In this document: positions 21,551 through 37,852 of the stretch, piece after piece | Layout of the letters: every line of letters begins with the position of its first letter | How positions within the stretch are numbered: position 1 is the first letter of the stretch | Origin: Collodictyon triciliatum | Taxonomy: Eukaryota; CRuMs | DNA: 37,852 bases | NCBI GenBank assembly: GCA_043381765.1 | Contig: JBHJMP010000924.1 | Span: 1 to 37,852, forward strand | Reading direction: 5' to 3' | Notes under the pieces: generated by a model | Databases searched by the model: none | The model's input: the letters and a program-made list of their open reading frames with translations, nothing else | Told to the model about the DNA's origin: nothing | Position numbers and translations under genes: made by a program

Positions 21551-24422
21551 CTAGAGAAGATAGTTGACTTTTTGTTTCTTGCAGTCACCACCAACTCGAT
21601 GCAACTGAATATCGCAGCGGTGATGCCAGTTCTCCACAGCTCGTCGTTCCATAGACGGGTCAAGCGGCTCATCCTCATCGCACCAAGAGCCCCATTCCAA
21701 AGTCTCGTCGCACTCCTACAAGGCATATTTTCAAATTAACAAGATACATAATCTTACAATATGACAGTTCCATAATATGTGTCCGTTTGATAATTAGTTT
21801 GGATGGTTTGGTGCAACCCCTCATCGCTATTTTTTAAAAGAAAAATAATAGAAAAAGTAATTATAGAGAAGAGGGTTATGATAATAGGTAAGAAATGAGT
21901 ATAATAAGAAAAGAAAAGATAAATGAGGGATAGGCTTCGGGTTGGAGATGAGATAGACAAGGTCACAGTAGAATGAATCCCGTGTTTTTTTTTTTAACTT
22001 CGTTATGAAAAAGAGCAATAATTTCAAATATCATTTATCAAAGGTAGAATTCATAACGCCTCAGTCAAAAATATTGATGTTTTATATATAAAAAAACGAA
22101 GGAGAAAGAGAAGGAGAAAAGAACATCGAAGATGTGTACCGGTTCATCATTCTCAAACTTTGGGTCGTTCTCCATCAGAAAGCTGAATAACCTCTGGTGG
22201 TCGAGATGATTGTACAGCATCGTGGTGTGCCCATTAGTCCACGCAGCGTCAACTCCTCTAAGGTGTGCACTCGTTGTAGTTCTGTTCAGAAAGTACCACT
22301 GTCCGGTGGGTAGTAACTTGTTAAGGACTACACTAAAAAAACTTCAGTTTCAGGATGTAAAATGACGTTTTGGGTAATTAGAAACATAAGATTGATTGAA
22401 AGAAAGAAAAGAACAACTTGAAATCAGTGTTTAGTTGATTATTTATGTAGTTTTACTAATCAATAGCTCCGTTTTCCATGAGAAATGCGGGTTTGGTAAT
22501 CCAGACACAAATCGATTCCATGCAATTTGTTTCTGAGAGAATCTTTCTTGGGAGCTTCGTCTGTGGAAACCCTAACGCGAAACTCTCATAATCAGCCCCA
22601 AAAACCATATCCCAGCTCGAAACACTTAGGTAATATATATTTGGCCTGCGGTGTTTTTAAAAGAAGAAAAGAAATATATGGATTGTTTGTGGATTGAATA
22701 GTCATGAGATTGAATTAATACATACAAGCATATTGATAAATGGCAAAATGATCGGATGTATGTAAACCAGATGACCTGACTGCAATGTCTGAGAAATAAG
22801 GCAATCTTGCGTGCATATCTGATGTGAATGTAAACATGCAAAAAGTAAACCTTGTCGCTGATTAAATAAATTGTATATTATTACAAAGGATAAAATTTGA
22901 AACGGCCCATACCTTGATATTTAATTTCAGCATAAGAGAGGCATTTTTTGAGAATGCGTTAAATCAAGGAATTATTTTAAACATATTGGAAAATCGTGTG
23001 TTGTCATACCATCTAATTTTTCCAAGTTATATGGGAGAGGGTTCTCAACTGAGCAATAGTCGTTTATCTCCATTTTTTTCAACAGAATTTTGTATGTGTT
23101 TGGCTTATATATAAGTGTATAAAATTTGATATATTTACATTTTCAGATTCATATTCAAATGAAGTGGTCTTGTGTGAAATATTATGTATTTGGACATGTA
23201 TGTTTTTTTTTAACTTGATATTACTGCTGTTCTTTGAACTACGACATCAAGGAAGCGGAACTTCATCTCTGTAACTGTGGATGAGTTCAACCATCTCAGC
23301 TGATCGAACGGATCACTCTGAAAAGAGGGAGGTAATTTCGAAATGATAATTATCTGGTAATACTTTTATGTGAAGGAAATCGCCAGGGTGATATGTTGAG
23401 TGTTGTAAAACTTACATGAAACCATGTAATATGAATCAAACGTTTGTGAAACGATTAAAAGAATTACGATTGATTTATCGAACATAGATAAAAGGGATAG
23501 GGTGAGCCCCCGAATGTGAGAATCTCCTCCAAGAAACATCCACTTTCCAGAAAGATAGTTGTATATCTCATTGAAAGAACGATAATGGAAGTGGCAATCT
23601 GTTTTTTATGACATCAAAACGAAAGTACAATTATTTAGCAACAAAAATTCTGAAGATAATTCATTAGTAGTTTTTTTTTTTATACTGATAATTAATTATA
23701 AAATTTTACTGACTTCCATATCTGCCTTCCAAGGTGATTTGTGATGTTTTTGTTGTGACCTATTGATAATTTAAATAAAATTCAAATATTAGCTTAAAAA
23801 AGATGTGTGTCTGATTATCATTAAATGAAGTTGATAAAATCGAAGAGGCATCGCATTATGGAGATATGTCATATCTATGTATAAATATTGTTTTTTGATG
23901 TTACCGTTTCATCCCATGGCGTTGTCTTGCATCTCGGTGTGCAAACACAATCCCGTTCTTTCTTATAAAATTCTTTATGCTTCTCTGCGAATGATTTTTC
24001 ATGTCTTGTTTGCCCTGGGTCATTTAGATACCACATATTAAGCACAACAATAGATCTACATCCGAATATATCATGTATGACTAGAACTTGGAGCTGAATT
24101 CGACGCATATATATTTTTGGTCTCTTTTCAACAGTTTATTGAGAGAAAAACGATGCATATATATTTCATTCATCCATATAATAGCTGAAGCAACTCCGCT
24201 ATTTGAATCTTAGAGCCTTAGAAATACCTCAGCTGCAGAATGTCTCACTTTCGCAATGCTGTCTATGTGTTTTGTATCTAAATTAGAAAAGAAAAAATCA
24301 CCTTCTTGGTAAGTCCAGAGCATCTCTGACGAAAGGAAACACAGTGTCGCAAAAAGAAGCACGGCAACAAACAACCCATTCTTTGCGAGGAACTCCTTGA
24401 AAAAACTGCGAGGAGACTCCAT
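21551..24422 (-). CDS. Type II membrane protein with PC-esterase/SGNH-like GDS motif (10-11 exons, about 400 aa)
   Basis: Supported exons: 24422-24302, 24277-24228, 24093-23905, 23759-23714, 23598-23468, 23317-about 23225, 22957-about 22913, 22624-22457, 22332-22140, 21715-21551. The short cytosolic start is followed by one hydrophobic segment (about residues 16-33, GLFVAVLLFATLCFLSS), a signal anchor. The lumenal part has GKWMFLGGDSHIRGL (about D161-S162), typical of block I of PC-esterase/NXPE/TBL-type SGNH proteins, then VSSWDMVFGADYESF, GVDAAWTNGHTTMLYN and Cys-rich ECDETLEWGSWCDEDE. By family it would act on glycans in the Golgi, for example by O-acyl transfer or removal; this is inferred. 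The catalytic Asp/His of the C-terminal block cannot be assigned with certainty. Exon 7 lacks an AG acceptor and its link to exon 8 is out of phase unless a 13-nt microexon (22788-22776) or unusual donors are used. It diverges from NSE4. Confidence 0.65.
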
Positions 24423-24870
24423 CTGCGCTACCTAGAACAGAGTATATTATAGTTGACAAGTCTTTCTACGTTTCATAATTGATTTAATATTATTGCGATC
24501 ATGCGAATGGCTTTTCCGCTGCCTTCTTTAGGTGAGACCTTGGATACTAGCGCACCAGATTTACCAATCAAAAGATTAGTATACCCCTTCTAGTACAGAA
24601 TGACAGAAGTTTATCAAACTAAAACAAACAAATAGTTTATAAGATCGAAGATCAAACAAAAGGAACAACTCCAACAAAGAACAAAGAACAAAAAAATAAA
24701 ATAAAAAAAAAGTGCAGAACACAAAAGAAAAAAACCAGAGGCTGAGTACCAATAAACTGCCTTGCGTTGACAGGTGAGACGCCAGTACATTCTTTTTCTT
24801 CTCGGAGACAAAGAAATCTTTGGAAAGAAGGAGGCTAAGGGATCTGCAACCAAGCGCAACACAAGCAAAC
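24423..24870. promoter_or_regulatory. Shared divergent upstream region of the PC-esterase-like and NSE4 genes
   Basis: The two genes start head-to-head, so these 448 bp must hold both promoters. The sequence is A-rich on the + strand around 24660-24735 and has no motif I can name. Promoter function is inferred from gene orientation only. Confidence 0.5.
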
Positions 24871-27000
24871 ATGGCCGAAAGCAACCAAGGGCTGCGTGCT
24901 CGTCAGCAGCAAACAGAAAACATCGCCAAAGTCCGAGTTATTCTAGAACGCGTTCAAGGTAAGTTATGCTGTGCTATTTAAAAGAAAGTTGGTATGAAAG
25001 TAGAATGAGGGGAACCCTTTTTCAAAAGGCTCTCTATCATTCTTCAAATTGGTATTAGAGCTGTATATGAAAAGGACTCTATATCTTTAGGTGAATCCGA
25101 GCTACCACAGCTTAACAAGAGACTAGAAGAAAGTGAAAAAGTGATGGAACATGGTATGCGGTCAAGTTTTCGACATATTCGTGTGTTTTTCTCTTTATTC
25201 TCTTTTATTCTTTTTATTATCTTTATTCTTTTATTTTTATTCTCTTTATTCTCTTTATTTTATTATTCTTTTTATTCTCTTTATTATATTTATTCTTTTT
25301 ATTTTTATTCTCTTTATTCTTTTATTCTTTGTATTCTTTTATTCGATTCAAAGCTTTTGTATTCTTCTCTATTCGTGGATTATTATCCCATTTCTTTCTA
25401 TGTATCATTGGTATCGCTTACTTAATATCAAAATGACGTAACCATATTTCATCAAAGCTACATCCGCACCGGAAATCCTCGTCGATGTTAAGATAGCACT
25501 TGCCGTGGCAAAAAAAGGCCTTGACAATGCCCAGAACATAGAGACACAAGTGGATTCGGTGACTCTCCCTGAATTCATCACCAACTTAGCTGCCAAACTA
25601 TTAAGCACTACAGAAGAAAGCTCGTCCCGTTCAAAGAAATACACAACTCAGTTGATTCAGAAAAAATGGACCGAAATAGGACAGGTAGCGAGCCCGCTTG
25701 TCGCTAGGTCGCCGAGATATTCGTGCTTGTAGGAGTTGCATCAATTATTTTTTTAAAAAAATTATTCTCTAATAGAATTGTAATTCATTTACATATTCAC
25801 TACGTCGTCACATCGTTCATCTGTTTCCATAATGCATTCAATGTTTTGCTCTCATTATGCATGGTAATGTATGTTTGTACTTCAGAAGAAGGGTGATGCC
25901 CTGATGATAGATCTATTTAATCATCCTTGCACGCAGGCTCCCTTTCATCTTTTCTGAAAAACCACCAGAAAGGAAGAAACCTGCTCCAAGAACAGCCTCA
26001 ACATCAAACCCTGTGCCCGTTGTTTCTGTCTCTGGACCGAAGAATTCATCAGAAAAGAATGAGGAACAGTCGAGTGGAAATGAGATGAGAAATAGAACAA
26101 GTTACATATCCAGAGAGTTGGCGAAGTATGACAAGATCTCTTTTCCAAGGTTTGTGGTCGACCCCACTTCCTACGTTAATACAGTTGAAAATATGTTCCA
26201 CTTGTCCTTTGTAATCCGTAACGGGGCTGCAGAACTCGTTGTGGAAGATGAGGAATCTTTTCTTGGTTAGACTTATTAGTATAATAGGATATGTATTTCC
26301 TTTGCACAAAAAGACAAATCTGTGAAAGATTATGGTTTTTATTCTGGGAAACTATGAGAACGAATGACTGTGTTCTATCTTCGAAAGGTATTCAAAATCA
26401 CTGAAGCATGCCTTTGTTATTATTAAATAGTTTCAAAAATGGACCAGCGAAAAGGAAACGCAAGTCAAGGAAACTTGAACTTCAAGCAAATCGTCATACG
26501 CCTTGATTATGAAACATGGGAGGTATGAAATGTGGACATTCTTTTACATGGCCTTTTTTTTATTCTATGAGGTGCATACGATTTGAGAAAGCCCACTGCA
26601 TTGATGTAAAAAGAAAAGGAAAATAATCATGAAAATCTTATAGGAGATGTCAAGAAGGTATCCGCAGAGGATATTGGACCCGTGGATGCCATCCAAGGAA
26701 TATTTACGACAAATAGGCCTCTCTGAGAGAGTGTTTCAGGAACTCACAGAGAACCTAACCCCTGTCTCCAAGATGAAGAAGATACAAGACATGGAACGCT
26801 CCGCCCGTCAGAGACGAGAGCCATCGCCCGAGATTCATCGCAGGAAAAGGCCTTTGGATACAACTTCAGCAAGCAAACCGGCCACGAAGAGGCCACTCAC
26901 TCCCGTGCCTGATGAAGAGGATGACGAAGACGAAGAGGAGGAAGAAGAAGACGAGGAGGAGGAGGAGGAGGAGGAGGAGGAAGAAGAAGAAGACGAATAA
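24871..27000 (+). CDS. NSE4: NSE4, kleisin subunit of the SMC5/6 complex (6 exons, 399 aa)
   Basis: Exons: 24871-24958, 25091-25153, 25458-25728, 25937-26265, 26431-26522, 26644-27000; all phases agree. NSE4 closes the SMC5/6 ring by bridging SMC5 and SMC6 heads and acts in DNA repair and chromosome segregation in the nucleus. Supporting sequence: helical N-terminal kleisin part with LVDVKIALAVAKKGLDNAQ and VTLPEFITNLAAKL, a middle segment IGQVASPLVARSPRYSCL, and the hallmark C-terminal winged-helix motif ISFPRFVVDPTSYVNTVENM with FHLSFVIRNGAAELVVED, then NFKQIVIRLDYETWE. Unlike most NSE4 proteins, which end soon after this, about 118 more residues follow: MSRRYPQRILDPW, a basic stretch and a terminal run of about 30 Asp/Glu. 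Head-to-head with the PC-esterase-like gene, 215 bp before VTI1. Confidence 0.88.
25186..25345. repeat. TTTATTCTC-type pyrimidine-rich low-complexity tract
   Basis: Imperfect runs of TTTATTCT and CTTTATTC in NSE4 intron 2 (25154-25457). Open frames across it encode only Phe, Leu, Ser, Ile and Tyr and are not genes. Confidence 0.85.
26915..26998 (+). repeat. GAA/GAG/GAC codon repeat encoding the acidic NSE4 tail
   Basis: Purine-rich run in the last NSE4 exon that encodes about 30 consecutive Asp/Glu residues ending in a TAA stop. Synonymous GAA/GAG mixing argues that the protein property, not just slippage, is kept; this is an inference. Confidence 0.85.
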
Positions 27001-27215
27001 GATTAAAGGCATCAGTCCTGTGTCTTGCCTCTTCATTTTCAGCTGGCTCCTTATATATATATATTTCGCTTCTCTACAATCAATCCTTTTGCTGCGTTGC
27101 AGTCGGGTCTATTGATGCCTCGACTCTCCAATGAATCAGATAAAGGAAAAACTCAAAGACACGGACCGAAACCAACACACACATCTTGATCCGATCAGAG
27201 GCTCTGCGTTTCTGC

Positions 27216-29047
27216 ATGGCAGACGTCTTTGTTGCATATGAGACAGAGTTTTTGTCGATCAAAACAGCGCTTGGCCGGGTTTTCGAGGCAGTCGTGCGTG
27301 AAACAGGCGGTAAGAGACTTTCACTTTGGAGCGAACGTTTTGATTTCGTACGGCTGAAAATGATTTGTGCTTTTATGCCATGATTTTTTCTGTCTTTTTC
27401 TTTTCCTTTTTTTTTCTCTTTTTCATCTATTTTTCTTTTTTTTCTTTTTTTCTCTTTTTTCTCTTTTTTCTCTTTTTTCTCTTTTTTCTCTTTTTTCTCT
27501 TTTTTCTCTTTTTTCTCTTTTCTTTTCTTTTTTTCTCTTTTTCTCTTTTTCTTTTTTCCTCTTTATTCTTTTCTTTTTTTTTCATCTTTTTTATTTTCTT
27601 TTCTTTCTTTTCTTTCTTTTCTCTCCTATTTATTTAACATAATACTGCAAGGAAGATTGTTTTAATTATTTTTAACAGGATAATAAATATATATTTGTGT
27701 GTGTATTCTGAGAGCAGAACGGCGCAAAGTCACACTCAAAAAGGCTGAGAAGGACATCCAGGAGCTAGAGAGCATTGTAAGAAAACATCATCGGCTCAAT
27801 CATCACGATTTGATATAAATACACCCACACACGATAGCATACCTCCATGACCAAATCTTTAGTCCACACATTCCCAATCATCTTCCACATATCTACACTT
27901 TCCATACCCAGGCTAAAATATTTACTCGCCTTCCTGATTAATTGCTATATAATATATTACCTTTATATATGTATCAATTCAAAGCAAAAAGAAAAGTTTC
28001 CCTTATCGCCAAGTATCATCTATAACCTCGATTTTTTCCAGCTCCAATCGATGGACTTGGATGTCCGTGCAAGTACGGGAGAGGCAAAAGCAAAGCGAAG
28101 CACCGCACTGCAAGGATATAAAAACGACCTAGTTCAGATAAAAGCAAGTTATCGCAAAGCCATTCTTTCAGCCGACCAGAGTGAAGCGCGAGACAAATTA
28201 TTTGCAGAATCCGGCATTGAAATGACGGTACAAACCTTTCCAATATTCAGTTTGGCGTTGAAGTAAAAAAAAAAATAATCTGTCATTCGCACTTCGTAGT
28301 TGATGATATTATTCGCGAATTATTATTTTTAGAAAAATAATAAATTTTTGACTAAAATTTTTTATTCCTATTTCTATATTCCTATTTCTATTCTATTCCT
28401 ATTTTTATTATACTCCTATTTCTATTCTATTCCTTATTTACACGCAACTATCGCATCTGCCGCCACCACAGGACATGGCAACCGACCAGCGGCAGCGGCT
28501 TCTTGTGACCGAGGCCAAAGTCAACAAAACAACCCGGGCGCTGGACCAAGTGCACCGCGTAGCCTTGGAAACCGAAGAAATCGGCACATCCATCCTGTCC
28601 GACCTGTCTGAGCAGCGGGCAACACTCATGCGGGCCAAAGAAAGCGTACTCACAAACCCCATCACAACACAGGCCCTACCACCAAACCATGTCTTTTCCA
28701 TCCCTGATTCAAAGAGAGAGAGACATGAAGAGAGGAAGGAATGGAGAAAAAAACACTTAACAGCAGAGCCGCGCTACAAAAACACTGATACATTCAGTCT
28801 TTTCTTTTTTCTTTTTTTTTTATTATCGCCCCCAATAGAAAGAAAAGAAAAGGACACGGGATATTAAGATTTAATTATCTTTGTTGCAATGCAGTTGGAC
28901 CACGCAAACGACAATATCGCCCGCGCTCGCACCATAGTCAGCTCCATGGGGCGGCGCATGGTCACAAACAAACTTCTGCTCTACTTTGTCATCTTCATCC
29001 TGCTCGGCTCCATCTCCCTCATCATCTACTACAAGTTCATAGCCTAG
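27216..29047 (+). CDS. VTI1: VTI1-type Qb-SNARE (5 exons, 222 aa)
   Basis: Exons: 27216-27309, 27715-27776, 28042-28227, 28472-28645, 28895-29047; phases agree and length matches VTI1 proteins (about 215-230 residues). It has the VTI1 N-terminal three-helix domain (start MADVFVAYETEFLSIKTAL, then RRKVTLKKAEKDIQELESI), a loop with STGEAKAKRSTALQGYKNDL, the SNARE helix LDQVHRVALETEEIGTSIL with a zero-layer glutamine in LSEQRATLM, and a C-terminal membrane anchor (KLLLYFVIFILLGSISLI). It pairs with Qa, Qc and R-SNAREs to drive fusion among Golgi, endosome and vacuole membranes. Tail-to-tail with eS24. Confidence 0.92.
27380..27625. repeat. CTTTTTT-type pyrimidine tract
   Basis: About 240 bp of TTTTTTCTC and CTTTTTTT runs in VTI1 intron 1 (27310-27714). 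It resembles the terminal array at 37,587-37,852. Not coding despite open frames. Confidence 0.9.
28360..28437. repeat. TTCCTATTTCTA-type imperfect repeat
   Basis: Several copies of ATTCCTATTTCTAT with variants in VTI1 intron 3 (28228-28471). Short and degenerate. Confidence 0.8.
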
Positions 29048-29362
29048 TCCAGCAGCGCGGGTGTCCAGACAAAACACACACCTATACATGCGCACAAATA
29101 CAATCGAGACCCAAGTCTGTATCTCCCGCACAGTCGACCCCATCACCAGCGTAGACACAAGGACGTGTCATTGGGTAGTTTTCACCGAAAGAACACAAGA
29201 AAAAATAAATAAATAAATAGACTAGTATCTACCTCTCTCGTCTGGTGAAGATTGGTATCCATGTCGGTGGGCTGATATGACAAGACATGGGAGAGGCACG
29301 GGTGTGAAACAGAGATAAATGCGGGGTTGTTTTAGCTGGGAAGAGACTCACTTTATTCACGT
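29048..29362. other. Intergenic between convergent genes VTI1 and eS24
   Basis: About 315 bp holding both 3' ends. On the + strand an AATAAATAAATAAAT run near 29,203-29,219 is the likely VTI1 polyadenylation region. On the minus strand an AATAAA (29357-29352) lies a few bases after the eS24 stop codon. Confidence 0.6.
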
Positions 29363-29879
29363 TTATTTCTTCTTGGCGGCAGCAGAGGCAGTGTGCTTCT
29401 TCACACCACGGACCTTCTTGGCGCGATTCTTGCGCTCCTTGCGTTGCTTGCGTCCAGTCTGCTCCTTCTTGACAAGACCAGCACGAACTTGGCGGTACTT
29501 GGGCTCGAACTTGGTGTAGGCGTCCATGCTGTCGTAGATGAGGGCAAAGCCAGTGGAACGGCCTCCTCCGAACTTGGTGGAGAAGCCAAAGAGCGAGACG
29601 CGGTTGGGGTTGTCAACCTTGTAGAGGGCAGCAAGCTTGTCACGGAGCTCGTTCTTGGAGACGTTGGGGCGACCGGGATGGATCACTTCAACGATCTGAG
29701 TGAGGTGTCAGATAGTTATACTCTGGTTGCACCTGACAGAACTGCTAGGTTGAGTAATAACGGAGTGGTGCCTGAGATCGATCAGGGCGTGGGTGGGAAC
29801 GTACCATCTGCTTGCGGGAGAGGAGGCGGTTGGTCATGAACTTGCGAGTGCGCAAGGTGATATTTGCTGGGGTGGACAT
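29363..29879 (-). CDS. RPS24: 40S ribosomal protein eS24 (RPS24), 2 coding exons, 135 aa
   Basis: Exons: 29879-29805 and 29695-29363. The protein starts [20 protein letters not shown], continues [17 protein letters not shown], and has the eS24 core [36 protein letters not shown] and the basic end [19 protein letters not shown]. Length is close to the human 133 residues. It is a small-subunit ribosomal protein needed for pre-18S processing. GC content and codon use are clearly more biased (GTC, AAG, CGC) than in neighbouring genes, as expected for high expression. The ATG directly follows a TTTGTAG acceptor, so a 5' untranslated exon is likely. Confidence 0.97.
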
Positions 29880-30508
29880 CTACAAATGTTGAGGAGGTTT
29901 GAGTGGCCGGATCGAGAGAATAAAAAAAAAAAAGAAAAAGGGGGGACTGGTTGTGTCGTTTGGGAAGCATTGTGGGATAAGGGTGTAGTTTGAGTGGCTG
30001 GAGAATTTCTGTTCAACGATCGGTATGCGGTCTAATCAGGACCAGACGGCGAGCGATCGGAAAGTTCTTATGAGGAGTTTTCTGGTTGGGATTAGCGGAG
30101 TCCCGATCAGAACGAAGGTATCAGCAGTTCTTCAAGAGCTGCGAAAAAAGGCTCCCAGTTCTGGTCTCATAGTAGCAAATTTCGTGGGTGATCGAATTTT
30201 TGGAGATTGTGGAGCATCATCCGGTTTGGGAAACACCAGCTCTGTTTCTCTGGATGGTATCGATACCATTGGGTGGTTGAGAGTTAGAGTTGGTTCGACT
30301 GCTGGTTTTGTATCATCTCCAAGTTGGCAATGTTCCCTGACTGCGCATATCAGCACCATTTATCATAGCCAGTCTTCCTTGTGTTTGGGGACGATTCGTG
30401 TGTATTACTGGGTGCCACCGTGGACAGCATGGTTTCTTTCGTATGCCACAATGTAACCTCCGAAAGCCCAAACAACCGCCCGGCAGAGCAAAGAATACAG
30501 GGTCTCAC
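29880..30508 (-). other. Probable 5'-UTR intron of eS24
   Basis: On the minus strand CGCCTTGAG/GTGAGACC at 30509/30508 gives a strong donor, and CAACATTTGTAG at 29880 gives an acceptor immediately before the ATG. This 629-nt interval holds no convincing gene on either strand; a 143-codon open frame on the + strand lies entirely inside it. I looked for box C/D snoRNA elements and found none that pair properly. Confidence 0.6.
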
Positions 30509-31120
30509 CTCAAGGCGTTGAAGTGGGTGTAGTGAGGGATGGACTATGGCAGGAGGGACTCTTTACCTTCTATGTGTTCCTGTCGAGCAAACAGAGGCGG
30601 CGTAACTCCACTGGGGAATGGCAAGAAATTAGGATTGAAAGAGGATTCTGATCCACCACACAAACGCACAGATCAAATTTGCAAGATTTTTTTGTGATTT
30701 GGCATCGATACTTTCAATTTGGGTAAAGATCGATCTTTACGTTTATGGTATGTTTATTCCAATCGGGTCGTATGGGCACCGACAAAGCGTCTTGAAACAA
30801 ATAAGAAAATCGATATCCCGGAAAGGCGCCTGTAAACCGCATCCCACATAAAGCAACGAAGAAAATGACTGGGAGCATATCAAATAGAGGGAAAATTGTA
30901 GCGGTTCGTTCTTATATATATTGGTTTTTAAGGAAAAAAAAAGGATTGTCCGAGTCAGTAAGTATGCTTGAGTCTTTTGATTCCCTAATCGGCGGAAATA
31001 ATAATTAAAAAAAAGAAAAGAAAACCTGGAGAGTCCAGCGAGGTTTATGAGTTTTTTAAAATATATATATATAATAGGAGATATCAGACATCGCGTGGTG
31101 GGTGGAAACGGTCTCTCCGA
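30509..31120. other. Intergenic: eS24 upstream region and VPS9-gene 3' flank
   Basis: About 600 bp between the putative eS24 leader exon and the stop codon of the VPS9-domain gene. It should include the first untranslated exon and promoter of eS24. An ATATATATAT run is at about 31060-31075. No other gene is seen. Confidence 0.55.
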
Positions 31121-37530
<6,410 letters not shown>

Positions 37531-37852
37531 CTGATACGTGTTTGCGAGGCGGTTTTTTTTCTTAGGGAAACCAAAACAAGATGAACGTTTTTTTCTTTTT
37601 TTCTTTTTTTTCTTTTTTTCTTTTTTTCTTTTTTTTCTTTTTTTTCTTTTTTTCTTTTTTTCTTTTTTTCTTTTTTTCTTTTTTTTCTTTTTTTTCTTTT
37701 TTTCTTTTTTTTCTTTTTTTTCTTTTTTTTTTTTTTTCTTTTTTTCTTTTTTTTTTTTTTTCTTTTTTTTTTTTTTCTTTTTTTTCTTTTTTTCTTTTTT
37801 TCTTTTTTTTCTTTTTTTCTTTTTTTTCTTTTTTTTCTTTTTTTTCTTTTTT
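37531..37852. repeat. CTTTTTTT array upstream of the VPS9-domain gene
   Basis: From about 37587 to the window end the + strand is almost only TTTTTTTC and TTTTTTTTC units. It starts about 55 bp upstream of the VPS9-gene start codon, so that gene's promoter is either very short or contains this array. No gene is seen here. Confidence 0.95.

Noticed and set aside
29698-29804. Possible box C/D snoRNA in the eS24 coding intron
   Set aside because: A CTGA lies near the 3' end but there is no RTGATGA near the 5' end and no terminal stem.
29393-29839. 148-codon plus-strand frame antisense to eS24
   Set aside because: Shadow of the GC-biased eS24 coding strand; it has no recognisable motif and covers both exons and the intron.
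30025-30456. 143-codon plus-strand frame upstream of eS24
   Set aside because: Lies entirely in the putative eS24 leader intron, has no domain-like pattern, and an opposite-strand frame is equally open.

Overview
The window is eukaryotic nuclear DNA from an intron-rich protist that I cannot name. Every protein-coding gene is split by many short introns (mostly 50-150 nt). Introns and intergenic DNA are AT-rich and full of simple-sequence arrays, and a 738-bp assembly gap lies inside one intron. Gene models were built by hand: I required conserved protein sequence, GT/AG boundaries and matching codon phase at each junction.

Layout: a NEK-family kinase (+, 311-5359); an EXO1 nuclease (+, 5669-10159); a 31-exon leucine-rich-repeat plus coiled-coil protein of unknown function (-, 18858-10586); a BAR-domain protein (-, 21202-19180); a type II membrane protein with a PC-esterase/SGNH-like GDS motif (-, 24422-21551); the SMC5/6 kleisin NSE4 (+, 24871-27000); the Qb-SNARE VTI1 (+, 27216-29047); ribosomal protein eS24 (-, 29879-29363, probably with an upstream untranslated exon); and an 800-residue VPS9-domain protein (-, 37530-31121). 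The genes are not an operon. By family, two act in DNA repair (EXO1, NSE4) and three in membrane or endosomal traffic (BAR, VTI1, VPS9). Intergenic spacers are about 170-620 bp.

The most striking signal is splicing. EXO1 intron 1 starts ATATCCTT and ends AC, and joining on those dinucleotides gives exactly the residue numbering of human EXO1 (D30, D78, E150, D152, D171, D173). This is a minor-spliceosome (U12-type) AT-AC intron, and it is filled with about 760 bp of 12-bp tandem repeat. Two other genes (NEK intron 6 and the PC-esterase-like gene) have exons that cannot be reached by any AG acceptor because of in-frame stops. Both have the same CCTTGA(C/T) branch-site-like motif upstream. The LRR/coiled-coil gene carries a GTATCCTTC donor.

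No RNA genes, CRISPR arrays or recognisable transposons were found. Limits: exon edges are inferred without transcript data, a few junctions (flagged) are ambiguous, and family names rest on remembered motifs, not searches.
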